Shown here piece by piece: positions 1-10,500 of a DNA stretch of 64,000 nucleotides (within the stretch, counting starts at the first letter, position 1; the number at the start of each line of letters is the position of its first letter). The translations under genes were made by a program, and so were the position numbers. Source of the stretch: Paraniabella hibiscisoli (GTDB taxonomy: Bacteria > Bacteroidota > Bacteroidia > Chitinophagales > Chitinophagaceae); NCBI RefSeq assembly GCF_022512515.1, contig NZ_JAKWBK010000001.1, positions 3,658,001 through 3,722,000 on the forward strand, written 5' to 3'. The notes below the pieces were generated by a model. It made no database searches, was not told where the DNA came from, and saw nothing but the letters and a program-made list of their open reading frames with translations.

Positions 1-1588
1 GAGCTGCTAATACGCCGTATTTAATATCGTAAAGACCGGCTATTGAGTGTGCATCCGGGTTAATGGATAATAGTACTCCTTTTTCCATAGCATAGCTGAT
101 CCATTGCCAATCTAAATCTAACCGGTGCGGGTTGGCATTGATTTCAATAGCTACTTTATTTGCTGCACAGGCATCAATTATTTTTCCATGATCAATGGGG
201 TAGCCATTCCTGCTAAGTAATAAACGCCCGGTGGGATGACCCAGAATAGTAGTGTATGGGTTTTCTATTGCTTTGATGAGGCGTTGCATTGCCTTATCTT
301 CTTTCATATACAGGTTGCTATGCACTGAAGCGATAACCAGGTCGAAACTGGCTAGTACTTCGTCGCTATAATCTAAACTGCCGTCGTTCAATATATCGCT
401 CTCTATGCTTTTAAATATTTTGAAAGGAGCCAGCTTTTTATTTAATTCATCTACCTGCTGGTGCTGGAGTAAGATCCGCTCTTCAGACAAACCATTGGCG
501 TAGGCAGCTGTTTTGGAGTGGTCGGAAATAACGAAGTATTCAAATCCATTTTTTATAAGATCTGTTGCCAATTCTTCTATGGTATTCACACCATCTGACC
601 AGGTACTATGGTTGTGAATAATGCCCTTGATATCGCTAACCTGTAATACCTGGGGAATTGTTTTGTTTTTAGCCTGAAGAACGGCTGCACTGGTTTCCCT
701 GTAGTAGGATGGAACGAAGCCTGTACCTGCCTGCTCAAAAATGCTTTCTTCGCTTGTAAATGCGGCGTTATCAAACCGGTCCTTCCCGAAATGTTCAATA
801 AACGTATTGATGAACGACTCCCCTGAGCTATAAAGGAATTGTTTCTTATATAAATTATCGGTTCCGAAATAGAGCCTCAGCTTAAGACCATTGGTTAGTT
901 TGTAAAGAATAGAGGTGGGTGTTTCTTCCAGCAGTTCGGGGGGATAGGCTGTCTGGAATTTGGGTTTTATGGTATCGGATGTTGCCGCGATAATAAATTC
1001 GAGTTCTTTTATAATAAGCATCTGGCGTCTGAAGTCACCCGCGGGTGCTACTTTATCTTTACCAAACAAGCCCTCCAGGTAGTTTTGTATAGTAGGATAT
1101 AAGCTGGCAACCTGAGCATAGAGGAAATGCCCGATATTTTGATTGTAAAACCTGATTGCTTCCAGGACATTTGCCTGCGTCTTGGCTCCAAAGCCTTTAT
1201 ATCTTGTTAAGCGGTTCTCTATACAGGCATATTCCAGCTCGCCAATAGACTGTATGCCCATTTCCTGCCATACGGCATTGATTTTTTTAGGCCCCAGGCC
1301 TTTAATGTGCAGCATTTCCCGAACACCTACGGGTGTGTTTTCAATGATCTCCTGCAAGGCAGCCATCGATCCGGTATCCAATAGCTCAATGATCTTTGCT
1401 GCCACCGAAGGTCCCAGGCCTTTTATAGAAGCCATGGCATTCCTGTCCGTTTCTGTAAGTGGATATTCTAGCTTCTCAATATGAAAAGCTGCGATAGAGT
1501 AGGTTTTGGATTTGAATGCATTTTCTCCATTAATGTCCATCAACTTTGAGAGCAAGGAAAAATGTTCTGCGATGTCTGCATTGTTCAT
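1..1588 (-). CDS. polX: DNA polymerase/3'-5' exonuclease PolX (C-terminus cut by window edge)
   Basis: Family X DNA polymerase with a C-terminal PHP phosphoesterase domain, a base-excision repair type enzyme. The start at 1588 gives MNNADIAEHF, followed by two helix-hairpin-helix-like segments (IKGLGPSVAAKI near residue 55 and IKGLGPKKINAV near residue 92). The PHP domain begins near residue 322 with HNHSTWSDG and continues with SDHS, HSNLYM, GHPTGR, NANPHRLDLDW and NPDAHS, all metal-ligand motifs of the family. The reading frame is open from the start codon to the PHP domain, unlike many neighbours. Roughly the last 40 residues lie beyond base 1. The gene faces away from the H1-like gene's terminator at 1642-1668 and appears to be its own transcription unit. 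The assignment is secure from the domain order. Confidence 0.93.
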   Translation of the reverse strand, partial: MNNADIAEHFSLLSKLMDINGENAFKSKTYSIAAFHIEKLEYPLTETDRNAMASIKGLGPSVAAKIIELLDTGSMAALQEIIENTPVGVREMLHIKGLGPKKINAVWQEMGIQSIGELEYACIENRLTRYKGFGAKTQANVLEAIRFYNQNIGHFLYAQVASLYPTIQNYLEGLFGKDKVAPAGDFRRQMLIIKELEFIIAATSDTIKPKFQTAYPPELLEETPTSILYKLTNGLKLRLYFGTDNLYKKQFLYSSGESFINTFIEHFGKDRFDNAAFTSEESIFEQAGTGFVPSYYRETSAAVLQAKNKTIPQVLQVSDIKGIIHNHSTWSDGVNTIEELATDLIKNGFEYFVISDHSKTAAYANGLSEERILLQHQQVDELNKKLAPFKIFKSIESDILNDGSLDYSDEVLASFDLVIASVHSNLYMKEDKAMQRLIKAIENPYTTILGHPTGRLLLSRNGYPIDHGKIIDACAANKVAIEINANPHRLDLDWQWISYAMEKGVLLSINPDAHSIAGLYDIKYGVLAA

Positions 1589-1641
1589 TTACGCAAAATA
1601 GCAAACAAAATGGAATATGCCCGATGAGTTTATCTATAGAT

Positions 1642-1668
1642 AAAAAAAACCTCCCGATTGGGAGGTTT
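1642..1668 (-). terminator. Rho-independent terminator of the H1-like gene
   Basis: A 9-bp perfect stem (1647-1655 with 1660-1668, AAACCTCCC paired with GGGAGGTTT) has a 4-base loop. Read on the minus strand it is followed by a T run (the A run at 1642-1649). It lies 22 bases past the stop of the Lys/Ala-rich gene. Confidence 0.8.
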
Positions 1669-1689
1669 ATAATTTTTAAAAATCAGCGC

Positions 1690-1971
1690 TTATTTTTTCT
1701 TAGCTGCTGCTTTTTTAGGAGCTGCTTTCTTAGGAGCTGCTGCTTTTTTAGGAGCTGCTGCTTTCTTAGGAGCCGCTGCTTTTTTAGGAGCCGCCGCTTT
1801 TTTAGGAGCTGCTTTTTTAGGAGCTGCCGCTTTCTTAGGGGCTGCTGCTTTCTTAGGAGCTGCTACTTTTTTGGGGGCTGCTGCTTTTTTAGGAGCTGCT
1901 TTTTTTGCTGCTGCTTTCTTAGGAGCCGCCGCTTTTTTAGGAGCTGCTTTTTTAGCTGCTGCTTTTGCCAT
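1690..1971 (-). CDS. Histone H1-like Lys/Ala/Pro-rich DNA-binding protein
   Basis: A 93-residue protein made almost entirely of A, K and P, built from about a dozen irregular copies of a PKKAAA unit. It resembles the C-terminal tail of eukaryotic histone H1 and bacterial Hc1/AlgP-type proteins, which bind DNA non-specifically and compact the nucleoid. There is no globular domain and no signal peptide, so a cytoplasmic nucleoid role is inferred. The start at 1971 gives MAKAAAKKAA. A promoter-like element lies at 2024-2031 and a clear terminator at 1642-1668, so it is monocistronic. Copy number of the repeat is probably variable between strains. The complementary strand also has a long open frame (Cys/Phe/Arg-rich), which is only the mirror of the repeat. 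Confidence 0.8.
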   Translation of the reverse strand: MAKAAAKKAAPKKAAAPKKAAAKKAAPKKAAAPKKVAAPKKAAAPKKAAAPKKAAPKKAAAPKKAAAPKKAAAPKKAAAPKKAAPKKAAAKKK

Positions 1972-2023
1972 TTGATTTTGAATTTAATTGATTAGTAAAT
2001 GGGTTATCGATGGTAAAATTATA

Positions 2024-2031
2024 CAAATTTA
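2024..2031 (-). promoter_or_regulatory. Bacteroidota -7 element upstream of the H1-like gene
   Basis: The minus strand reads TAAATTTG, a perfect match to the TAnnTTTG -7 consensus, about 50 bases before the start codon at 1971. A TTG lies about 23 bases further upstream, a slightly long spacing for the -33 TTTG element. It is a match by eye only. Confidence 0.4.
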
Positions 2032-2104
2032 GAATACCTGCAAATTTTTTTCCACAATTTATTAAGGTATAAGTAATAGTTATTCACAATTGAGGGGTAA
2101 ACAT

Positions 2105-2130
2105 AAAAAAGTCCCGCTTATTTGCGGGAC
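2105..2130 (-). terminator. Rho-independent terminator of rplU-rpmA
   Basis: A 7-bp stem GTCCCGC (2111-2117) pairs with GCGGGAC (2124-2130). On the minus strand it is followed by a T run (A run at 2105-2110). It lies 26 bases past the rpmA stop. Confidence 0.8.
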
Positions 2131-2156
2131 CAATAGTATCCAGAAAAAATATATTC

Positions 2157-2420
2157 CTAAGCTTGAGCTGCTTCAGAAACAGAAACGAAAGTTCTGTCTT
2201 TCCTCCCTTTTTTAAATTCTACTACACCATCAGTTAATGCAAATAAAGTAAAATCTTTACCTACACCTACGTTAGTGCCGGGATGATAAACAGTACCACG
2301 CTGCCGAACGATGACGTTACCAGCAATAGCAGGTTGTCCGCCAAATATTTTAACACCTAATCTTTTGCTTTCCGAATCGCGACCATTTTTTACACTGCCT
2401 TCGCCTTTCTTATGTGCCAT
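2157..2420 (-). CDS. rpmA: 50S ribosomal protein L27
   Basis: An 87-residue L27 of the large ribosomal subunit, placed near the peptidyl-transferase centre. It has the conserved N-terminus [16 protein letters not shown] and the [10 protein letters not shown] core. The N-terminal methionine directly precedes AHKKG, so there is no Firmicutes-type cleavable extension. It lies 57 bases downstream of rplU on the same strand and is followed by a terminator, forming the usual L21-L27 operon. The full family length is present. Confidence 0.97.
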   Translation of the reverse strand: MAHKKGEGSVKNGRDSESKRLGVKIFGGQPAIAGNVIVRQRGTVYHPGTNVGVGKDFTLFALTDGVVEFKKGRKDRTFVSVSEAAQA

Positions 2421-2477
2421 GTTGAATTATTTAAAGTTGATATTGATAGAAGTTTAAAAGAATTTTACCTGGATATA

Positions 2478-2777
2478 TTAAGCTATACCAGTTACTTTAA
2501 TTTTAGTATAAGCGGTACGGTGACCTTTCTTTTTATGAAAACCTTTTCTTCTTTTTGTTTTGTAAGCAATAACAGTATCGCCTTTGATATGATCAACGAT
2601 TTCGGCGCTAACTTTTGCTTTATTATCGGCACCAACAGACAATTTTCCGTCAGCGTGTACAAATAGTACATCTAAGTTAATAGAGTCACCTGCTTTACCT
2701 TCGAGGTGTGGAACAAATAATGTCTGATCCTTTTCAACTTTGTATTGTTGGCCTGCTACCTTAATTACTGCTATCAT
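2478..2777 (-). CDS. rplU: 50S ribosomal protein L21
   Basis: A 99-residue L21, which binds 23S rRNA in the large subunit. It starts MIAVIKVAGQQYKVEKDQ and contains the family's basic KRRKGFHKKKGHR stretch near the C-terminus. First gene of a two-gene operon with rpmA. A promoter-like pair (ATTG and TACCTTCG) lies 19-49 bases upstream of the start at 2777. Confidence 0.97.
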   Translation of the reverse strand: MIAVIKVAGQQYKVEKDQTLFVPHLEGKAGDSINLDVLFVHADGKLSVGADNKAKVSAEIVDHIKGDTVIAYKTKRRKGFHKKKGHRTAYTKIKVTGIA

Positions 2778-2795
2778 CTTTTAAAAATTAGGCGG

Positions 2796-2826
2796 CGAAG
2801 GTAGTTATTATTTCCGAATAATCAAT
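2796..2826 (-). promoter_or_regulatory. Probable promoter of rplU-rpmA
   Basis: On the minus strand ATTG (2823-2826) and TACCTTCG (2796-2803) are separated by 19 bases. This is one mismatch from the Bacteroidota TAnnTTTG -7 element, with a TTG at about the -33 position. The position, just ahead of the ribosomal operon, supports it. Confidence 0.5.
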
Positions 2827-2930
2827 AAGAAAATCAAACTTTGTGCAAATCATTTTTTGCAACTTGGATTCTCCTGTTATTTTTGCTTACATTTGATTGC
2901 CTGATATTCCCATTAAAGTTTCGTAAATTA

Positions 2931-4426
2931 ATGAAAATCAAATCTTTTTTAGCAAAGCCGTTTGCATCTATCGTTCACAAAAACATAAAGAAGGGAATGC
3001 TGACGGCCGTTGCTGATCAACAGGCTATATTAAAAAACCTTATTAAGGTTGGCAAATCTACACAATTTGGAAGAGATCATAAGCTGGAGCAGGTTTCGGG
3101 TTATGAAGAATTTCAGCAGGCGATCCCGGTGAGAGACTATGAAGCTTTAACTTCTTACATCAATATGATCAAAGAGGGAAGCATAATGTTTTGTGGAAGG
3201 GTGTACCTGTTTATTTTGCCAAAACATCGGGCACCACCAGTGGTACCAAATACATCCCCATTACCAAAGATTCGATTGGGAATCATATTAATTCGGCGCG
3301 TAACGCGTTGCTGTGCTATATGGCAGAAACCGGGAATCACCAGTTTGCTGATGGGAAGATGATTTTTTTGAGCGGATCGCCGGAGTTGGAAAGAGTGGGG
3401 GAGTCCCTACCGGAAGACTTAGTGGTATCGTGAATCACCACGTACCCAGGTATTTGCGTAAAAACCAGCTACCTGATTATGAAACCAATTGTATTGAGGA
3501 TTGGGAAACCAAGCTGAATAAAGTGGTGGATGAAACCCTGGGAAAAAATATGACGCTGATCAGTGGTATACCGCCATGGGTGCAAATGTATTTTGATGAG
3601 ATCATTAAACGTACAGGCAAGCCGGTGGGAGAAGTATTTCCAGATTTTTCGGTGATGGTATATGGTGGTGTAAATTTTGAACCATATAAAACAAAGCTGT
3701 TGCAAAGCATTGGCCGTAAAATAGATGGTATCGAAACATTTCCTGCTTCAGAAGGTTTTTTTGCTTTCAGGATACACAAACAGAACCCGGCTTATTATTG
3801 AATACCAATAGCGGTATTTTCTTTGAGTTTATACCGGAAGATGAAATTTCTAAAGAGAATCCTAAGCGTATTTCATTGAAGGATGTGAAGACGGGAGTTA
3901 ATTATGCGCTGATCATCAATAGTAACGCAGGATTATGGGGTTATAATATTGGCGATATGGTAAAGTTTGTTTCAACAGACCCCTATCGTTTGATCGTAAC
4001 AGGCCGTACCAAACATTTTATTTCAGCGTTCGGCGAGCATGTAATTGGAGAGGAGGTAGAGCATAGTTTAATGAAAGCGGCGCGTGAAGAAAATATTCAT
4101 ATAACAGAGTTTACAGTAGCTCCTTATGTTAACGAGGGCGAAGGTAAAAGCTATCACGAATGGTTTATTGAGTTTGATACTTTTCCTGAAAATATGCAGG
4201 CGTTTTCCGAAAAAGTGGATATTAATTTGCGTGAGAAGAATGTTTATTATGACGATCTTATTACGGGAAATATTCTGCAAACATTAAAAATTACCCCCGT
4301 AAGAAAAAACGGGTTTATCGATTACATGAAGTCTATCGGGAAATTGGGGGGCAGAATAAAGTGCCGCGTTTAAGTAACGATAGAAATATAGCCAACAGTC
4401 TTTCGCCCTGGACTGAAAATAATTAG
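2931..4426 (+). CDS. GH3 auxin-responsive-promoter family acyl-adenylating enzyme (four frameshifts)
   Basis: A bacterial member of the GH3 family, which belongs to the ANL adenylating superfamily and in plants conjugates acyl acids to amino acids. The bacterial substrate is unknown. The start at 2931 gives MKIKSFLAKPF. The ATP-binding signature KTSGTTSGTKYIP lies near residue 95. Further conserved blocks are FPASEGFFAF, NSNAGLWGYNIGDMVKF and GRTKHFISAFGEHV. The frame is broken near 3181, 3400, 3760 and 4350. At each place one added base (A, G, C, G, mostly in runs) restores the family sequence, and the repaired protein has the usual length of about 500 residues. I read the breaks as sequence error. 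A terminator follows at 4459-4482. Confidence 0.85.
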
Positions 4427-4458
4427 TACAGGTTTTATTAGGTCTGTTGAAAAGCAAT

Positions 4459-4482
4459 AAGCAACTTTGTGTTGCTTTTTTG
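4459..4482 (+). terminator. Rho-independent terminator after the GH3-like gene
   Basis: A stem AAGCAAC (4459-4465) pairs with GTTGCTT (4471-4477), followed by a short T run. It lies 33 bases past the stop and 66 bases before dxr. Confidence 0.65.
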
Positions 4483-4547
4483 TAGCGTTTACAGGTATCA
4501 TCTATACAATTGTAACAAAATATCATCTCAATTACGCAGGGAAGTTT

Positions 4548-5702
4548 ATGATAAAAAGAATAGGAATTTTTGGTTCAACCGGCTCTATTGGCAAGCAGGC
4601 GCTGGAGGTTATTAAACATAACCCCGACAAGTTTTCTGTGGAAATTCTGACGGCGAACAGCAATTATGAAGAATTGATTGAGCAGGCGATTGTGCATGAT
4701 CCTAATATTGTAGTGATTGGAGACGATACTTATTATGAAAAAGTAAAACAAGCTTTATCCGGCACCGATGTAAAAGTTTTTGCAGGTGAAAAGGCGCTGG
4801 AAGAAGTAGCAGCAATGGATTGTTATGATATGATGCTGGCTGCGATAGTGGGCTTTGCCGGGTTGAAGCCAACGCTAAAAGCTATTCAAAGTAAAAAAGC
4901 CATAGCACTGGCCAATAAGGAAACCCTGGTGGTGGCGGGTGATATTGTAATGGATCTGGCAGTGCAGAACCAGGTGCCTGTGATACCGGTTGACTCGGAG
5001 CATTCGGCGATCTTTCAATGCCTGGTTGGTGAAACCCGTAATAAAATCGAGAAGATTTACCTGACAGCTTCGGGTGGGCCGTTCCTGGGCCGCAAGACCA
5101 ATTTTTTAGTAAACGTCAAAAGGGAGCATGCTTTGCAGCACCCCAACTGGCAAATGGGAGCTAAAATATCGGTTGATTCTGCTACTTTAATGAATAAGGG
5201 GCTTGAGATGATAGAGGCCAAATGGCTTTTTAATTTACAGCCCGACCAGATAGAAGTATTGGTACATCCTCAAAGTGCTATCCACAGTATGGTGCAGTTT
5301 GAAGACGGTAGCCTAAAAGCACAGCTCGGTGTGGCTGATATGCGTTTGCCTATACAGTACGCGCTGGCCTTCCCGCATCGTATACCTAATGAATATCCCC
5401 GGTTTAGCTTCAGGAAATTCAATACATTTACTTTTGAAGAACCGGATCTTCGCACTTTCAGAAACCTGGCTTTATCTATTGAAGCGCTGGAGAAAGGCGG
5501 TAATTTACCCTGTGTGATGAACGCTGCTAACGAAATAGCAGTTTATGCTTTCCTTAAAAATAAGATCGGCTTCCTGGAAATGACGGATATCATTGAAGCA
5601 GTAATGGGAAAAGTTCCATTTATTGAAAAACCTTCACTCGATGATTATCTTAACAGCGATGCCGAAGCGAGAACGCTTGCTGCAGATATTATGAGCCTTT
5701 AA
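4548..5702 (+). CDS. dxr: 1-deoxy-D-xylulose-5-phosphate reductoisomerase
   Basis: DXR (IspC) converts DXP to 2-C-methyl-D-erythritol 4-phosphate with NADPH, the first committed step of the MEP isoprenoid pathway. The start at 4548 (MIKRIGIFGSTGSIG) places the Rossmann GSTGSIG motif at residues 8-14, as in the family, and a GCAGGGAAG stretch upstream may act as ribosome binding site. An upstream in-frame ATG at 4467 would add 27 non-conserved residues and overlap the preceding terminator. Family motifs PVDSEHSAIFQ, SVDSATLMNKGLE and VHPQSAIHSMV are present. The protein is 384 residues, a full length, with no break. Confidence 0.97.
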   Translation: MIKRIGIFGSTGSIGKQALEVIKHNPDKFSVEILTANSNYEELIEQAIVHDPNIVVIGDDTYYEKVKQALSGTDVKVFAGEKALEEVAAMDCYDMMLAAIVGFAGLKPTLKAIQSKKAIALANKETLVVAGDIVMDLAVQNQVPVIPVDSEHSAIFQCLVGETRNKIEKIYLTASGGPFLGRKTNFLVNVKREHALQHPNWQMGAKISVDSATLMNKGLEMIEAKWLFNLQPDQIEVLVHPQSAIHSMVQFEDGSLKAQLGVADMRLPIQYALAFPHRIPNEYPRFSFRKFNTFTFEEPDLRTFRNLALSIEALEKGGNLPCVMNAANEIAVYAFLKNKIGFLEMTDIIEAVMGKVPFIEKPSLDDYLNSDAEARTLAADIMSL

Positions 5703-5783
5703 TACTGCGCCTTCCTAAAGAATGTTTAATGTGAGCTGTATCAATAAGATGCACTTTCATTTTGAGTCTAATGCCCTAAATTC

Positions 5784-6623
5784 GTGTTCAAACTTTTATT
5801 AATGATGAACTACAAATTAGGCACCTTATTGTTGGCATTCAGCCTCATCTGTAATATAGTAATTGCTTCGAAAGTGGATACTGTTGTAACCCGCAGCGCC
5901 GCAATGAAAAAGGATATTAAGGCCGTGGTTATCACACCTGATAATTATAGCAAGTCTAAGCAATACCCTGTTGTATATCTTTTGCACGGCTACAGCGGCA
6001 GTTACGCTAACTGGCCCAAAGCAGCGGCGGTACGGGAGTCTGCAGATGAATATGACCAGATCATAGTTTGTGCGGATGGCGGCTTTGGCAGCTGGTATTG
6101 GGATAGTCCTGTAGATCCTTCTTTTAAATATGAAACCTATGTTTCCCAAGAGCTGGTAACCTGGGTGGATGCTAACTATTCAACTATTAAAAATTCTAAA
6201 GGCAGGGCTATAGCAGGTTTAAGTATGGGAGGGCACGGCGCTTTATACCTGGCCATTAAGCATCCGGATGTTTTTGGCGCCACCGGTAGTATGAGCGGCG
6301 GAGTAGATATCAGGCCTTTTCCGAATAACTGGGATATGGCAAAGCGACTGGGGAAATATGCGGAAGCTGCTGATTTGTGGGAGAAAAATACAGTTATTAA
6401 TATGCTGCATTTAATTGAGCCGAAAACTTTAAGCATTATTGTTGATTGCGGGACTGAAGATTTCTTTTACGAAGTTAACCAGCAATTACACCGGCAACTT
6501 TCATACAGGAATATACCGCATGATTATATAACGCGCCCCGGTGGACATACCTGGCCCTATTGGGAGAATGCGGTAAAGTATCAGCTGCTTTTCTTTCACG
6601 GCTTTTTTTCAAAGAAAGGTTGA
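5784..6623 (+). CDS. Secreted alpha/beta-hydrolase, esterase D/tributyrin esterase family
   Basis: A serine esterase of the S-formylglutathione hydrolase/tributyrin esterase type. It has a hydrophobic signal peptide near residues 8-28, so export is likely. Next come the oxyanion-hole region YLLHGYSG (residue ~67), the nucleophile elbow AGLSMGGHG (residue ~143), a candidate catalytic Asp in DCGTED and the His in RPGGHTWPYW. A second start at 5802 (MNYKLGTLL) is more likely because it leaves a normal-length signal peptide. The gene stands alone between dxr and mazG. The substrate cannot be told from sequence. Confidence 0.85.
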   Translation: MFKLLLMMNYKLGTLLLAFSLICNIVIASKVDTVVTRSAAMKKDIKAVVITPDNYSKSKQYPVVYLLHGYSGSYANWPKAAAVRESADEYDQIIVCADGGFGSWYWDSPVDPSFKYETYVSQELVTWVDANYSTIKNSKGRAIAGLSMGGHGALYLAIKHPDVFGATGSMSGGVDIRPFPNNWDMAKRLGKYAEAADLWEKNTVINMLHLIEPKTLSIIVDCGTEDFFYEVNQQLHRQLSYRNIPHDYITRPGGHTWPYWENAVKYQLLFFHGFFSKKG

Positions 6624-6786
6624 TTTCAGTAGTTTATTGATTTTGAATAGATTGATTTCACCACAATAGAAATTTCAGCACAGTATTTGATGGTCTTTGA
6701 TGGATAGTACCCAAAATGTTTTAAACAGTGGTCGCTTATGAGGCCTTACATGTTAATTTTTACTTTCTATAAAATTCACAACAATA

Positions 6787-7584
6787 ATGATTCAAAATGC
6801 ATTTGAACGATTGGTGACCATTATGGATACCCTTCGCGAAAAGTGTCCCTGGGATAAAAAACAAACCATTCAGTCGTTGCGGCAAATGACACTGGAGGAA
6901 ACCTACGAGTTAACAGACGCTATCCTTGACGAAGACTGGACGAATATAAAAGAGGAGTTAGGCGACTTGCTATTACATATTGTGTTTTATTCAAAGATTG
7001 CAGCCGAGCAACAGCAATTTACTATTGATGAGGTAGCAAATGCAATCAGCGACAAGCTCATTAAGCGACATCCGCATATATATCCGCCAGCAGAACACAC
7101 GGAAGGGTTGCTGGAAGTGAAGAGTGAGGAAGATGTGAAGCGTAATTGGGAACGTATTAAATTAAAAGAAGGAAAAACCTCAGTTTTAAGTGGTGTGCCT
7201 GTGTTTTTACCAAGCATTATAAAAGCCATGCGTTTGCAGGAGAAGGCGAAGCAGGTAGGCTTTGAATGGGAGAAAAAGGAAGATGTGTGGGAAAAGGTAG
7301 AGGAAGAAATGGAGGAGCTGCAATCTGCCATAAACCAGCAGGAATCGCAATTGAGACAACAGGAAGAATTAGGCGATCTTTTATTTTCTGTGATAAACTA
7401 TGCCCGGTTTTTGAATATTGATGCAGATGCCGCTTTGGAACAAACCAATAAAAAATTTATCAGCCGGTTCACTCAAATGGAAGCTATTGCTGCCGGCAAG
7501 GGACAAACGCTCAATAATCTCACACTAGACGAAATGGATACCATCTGGAACAGCGTAAAAAACGCAAAACTGGAGAATGAGTAA
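6787..7584 (+). CDS. mazG: Nucleoside triphosphate pyrophosphohydrolase MazG
   Basis: MazG hydrolyses (d)NTPs to the monophosphate and pyrophosphate, a housekeeping function, and in E. coli also affects ppGpp levels. The 265-residue protein has two MazG repeats. The first carries LREKCPWDKKQT and the EE..E/EELGD metal-binding helices (EETYELTD, EELGDLLLHIVFY). The second carries EEEMEELQSAI and EELGDLLFSVINYAR. The stop overlaps the start of the downstream kinase gene by 8 bases, so the two are probably translated together. Confidence 0.95.
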   Translation: MIQNAFERLVTIMDTLREKCPWDKKQTIQSLRQMTLEETYELTDAILDEDWTNIKEELGDLLLHIVFYSKIAAEQQQFTIDEVANAISDKLIKRHPHIYPPAEHTEGLLEVKSEEDVKRNWERIKLKEGKTSVLSGVPVFLPSIIKAMRLQEKAKQVGFEWEKKEDVWEKVEEEMEELQSAINQQESQLRQQEELGDLLFSVINYARFLNIDADAALEQTNKKFISRFTQMEAIAAGKGQTLNNLTLDEMDTIWNSVKNAKLENE

Positions 7585-10500
7585 AATTTATCAAAATAAG
7601 AACTTTTGGAGCTACCTCATATTGATCGCTTCCCTGGTTTTATTTGCAGCCTCGTTTGTTTTTAAATCTCCGGTACTTAATGAGACTTCTTTAGAATACA
7701 AAGAAAGAGAATTACAAAGAGGTATTCATCTACAGGAAGGAGATGCTGCTAAAGTATTAACTGATACTTCTCTTATACGTAGGCTGAGTGAAAACAAGGA
7801 AACACAAGCCGATATTGACCTGCTATATAATAAACCTTATGGCCTTTATCTATACAAGGGAGTTGAAAGCAATCAGCCCTACCTGCATTTCTGGAATACC
7901 GCTACTATTATTATACCTGATAGTATTTTACATCAAATAAAAGATGAAAAGCTGCAAAAGCTGGCCAATGGCTACTACCTGATAAAAAAGTTTGCAGCAG
8001 TCAATACAAAGGATATAACTGTTTATTCAGCCATCCTCGTTCAGTCAACCTACTATTTAAATTCGACCGATTATGCAAAGGAAACATTTCCATTAAGCCC
8101 TGATCTTACTTCTATAGCGGTGTTAGCGAAACCCCAACGCCTCATGCAATAAAGTCCTTATCAGGCCATAGCTCCATTTACCTCGAAAAGAAACCCGCAG
8201 CTAAATCTGACCAGGATGGCCCATTGCTGGTTATTGTTAGGTTAGCGAGCTTTTTTTCGCCTTCCTGGCCCTCTACTTTCTCCTTTTTAAAAATGTAGTA
8301 CGTCAATATAAGTTTGCAGACATACCCTTGTTCCTTTTTTGCTTGCTTGTTTTCAGGTTATTGCTGTATTTGTGCAGGGATCTTTTCAAGCTCAATAGCC
8401 TGGACCTTTTCGGTCCGCATCTCTACAATGCTAATTTTATCCTACCCAGTTTTGGAGATCTATTGCTTAACAGCGCGCTTTTTTGTTGGTTTGGCATTTT
8501 TATCTGGAACAGGATAAAGCCGGATGGTACCATACCTCCCGGAGAAAGCAGGGGAGGACATCGTATTCAATGGTTGCAGGGAATTCTTTATATAGCTTTG
8601 TTACTCTTGCTCACATTTGTTGTAGTAAATGTAATCAGGAGCATAATATCCAACTCTAAAGTTTCTTTTGATGTTACCAACTTCTTTGGATTATCTGTTT
8701 ATACTGCAATTGGTTTTATCATTCTGGCTTTTCTTTCATTTGGTTTCCACTATTTTTCGCGTATACTATTTTACTACCTTTTTCCGGTTTTTAGAAGCCG
8801 TGTATATCTTATATATCTTCTTATTGCGGTAGGCGGACTTTCTTATATCGCGCTTGTTGCTTCAGAATCCAGCTCGTTATACCTGCTTTGTTTACTCTGG
8901 TTATTGGTGTACACTTTCCTGTTTAACAACGAGCGGTCTTTAAACAAACTTATTCGTTTTAATATTTCGGGAACCATAGTCTGGATCTTTATCTTTTCCG
9001 TAAGCATATCTTTCTTGATGTTATCAGAAATTGATAATGCTGAACTGAAACAACGCCGGGTTTACATTGAAAAGCTAAATGTAAAGAGCGATTCGGCTAC
9101 CGAACGCCTGATCGTAATGGCGAATGTTTACCTCGATAACGATTTTTTTGAAGAGAACTATCACCGGTTTTATGACGAACAGCAAAATGAATATTTAAGA
9201 GATAGTATTCTGTCCAATAATTATTCGAGGTATATTAAGGATTATACACCGGGTCTTTACCTTTTTGATAGCTTAAATAAGCCGATGTTTAATACGGGAA
9301 ATCTTTCTTATGAATCCCTTCAGAATATAATACAGCGACAATCAACTCCAACCAGCTCGCCCGATCTTTATATTTATGAACCATCCTACGAGAAGTTTGC
9401 GTACATAACCCAGCGGCGTGTTATGAACGATGAAGGTGGTTTGATTGGGACGGTATGGATCATATCTAAACCTAATAAATATTCACCGGATGCCATCCGG
9501 CCGGAGCTGTTCAGACAATCAAGAGATTCGTCTTTCTTTAATTCGCCAGTATATAATTATGCGGTATATTCTAAAAACTTACTAATTACTTCATCTAAAA
9601 AATATCCTTTCACGTCAACATTACTAAGGTCTCAAGTTCCTAAATCTACTTTTGAGTTAAGAGAGAACAACGGATACAGTGAATTATGGTATCGGGCCGG
9701 CTATGATAAGATCATTGTAATGACACGTAAAAACGAGCGCATCCTTGAAACGATTACTTTATTTTCCTATATTTTTGTGCCTTCCTGTTCCTGGTGGCGT
9801 TAATACAATTGGTTTCTAACCTGCTCAATTTTGCATTGAATAAAGGACGTTTGAAAAAGCAGATACGATTTTCTACGAGTATCCGAGGGCAAATACATAA
9901 TACTTTTATATTAATAACACTGCTGTCTTTTTTAGTGATTGGTATTGCCACTATTTCATTTTTTACCAAACGTTTTGACGATTCTAACTCAGAGCACCTG
10001 GGGAGAACCATGAGCATTATGCTCAATGAAATGCAGTCGCATACTGAAATTGGTTCATTGGTGTATGAGCAGGCAGACTCCCTGAATTCCCAGAGGCTGG
10101 AAGAAATTATGAAACGTGTTGCAGATATACACGGTGTGGATGTGAATCTTTACAATTTCAGGGGAAACCTGCTGGCTACCAGTCACCCTGATCTTTATGA
10201 TAACGGGGTTTTAAGTTCTAAAATAGACCCGCGGGCTTTTTACTATCTGCAGAAGCTACGCCATATTGAGCATACCCAAAAGGAGAAGATCCTGGACCGT
10301 AAGTATACCAATATGTATGCTCCTTTAAGAAATAAAGACGGGTCTTTTTATGCTTATTTAAGTATACCTTATTTTATTTCTGAACAGGTGCTTAATGAAG
10401 AAATATCGCGGTTTTTAATAACGTTGATCAACCTGAATGCGTTTATTTTCTTAATAACAGGATTGGTGGCCTTGCTCATTACCAATCGTATTACCCATTC

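Noticed and set aside
1546..1995. A 149-residue plus-strand frame rich in Cys, Phe and Arg
   Set aside because: It is the mirror image of the PKKAAA repeat gene on the minus strand, which has the terminator and a credible promoter.
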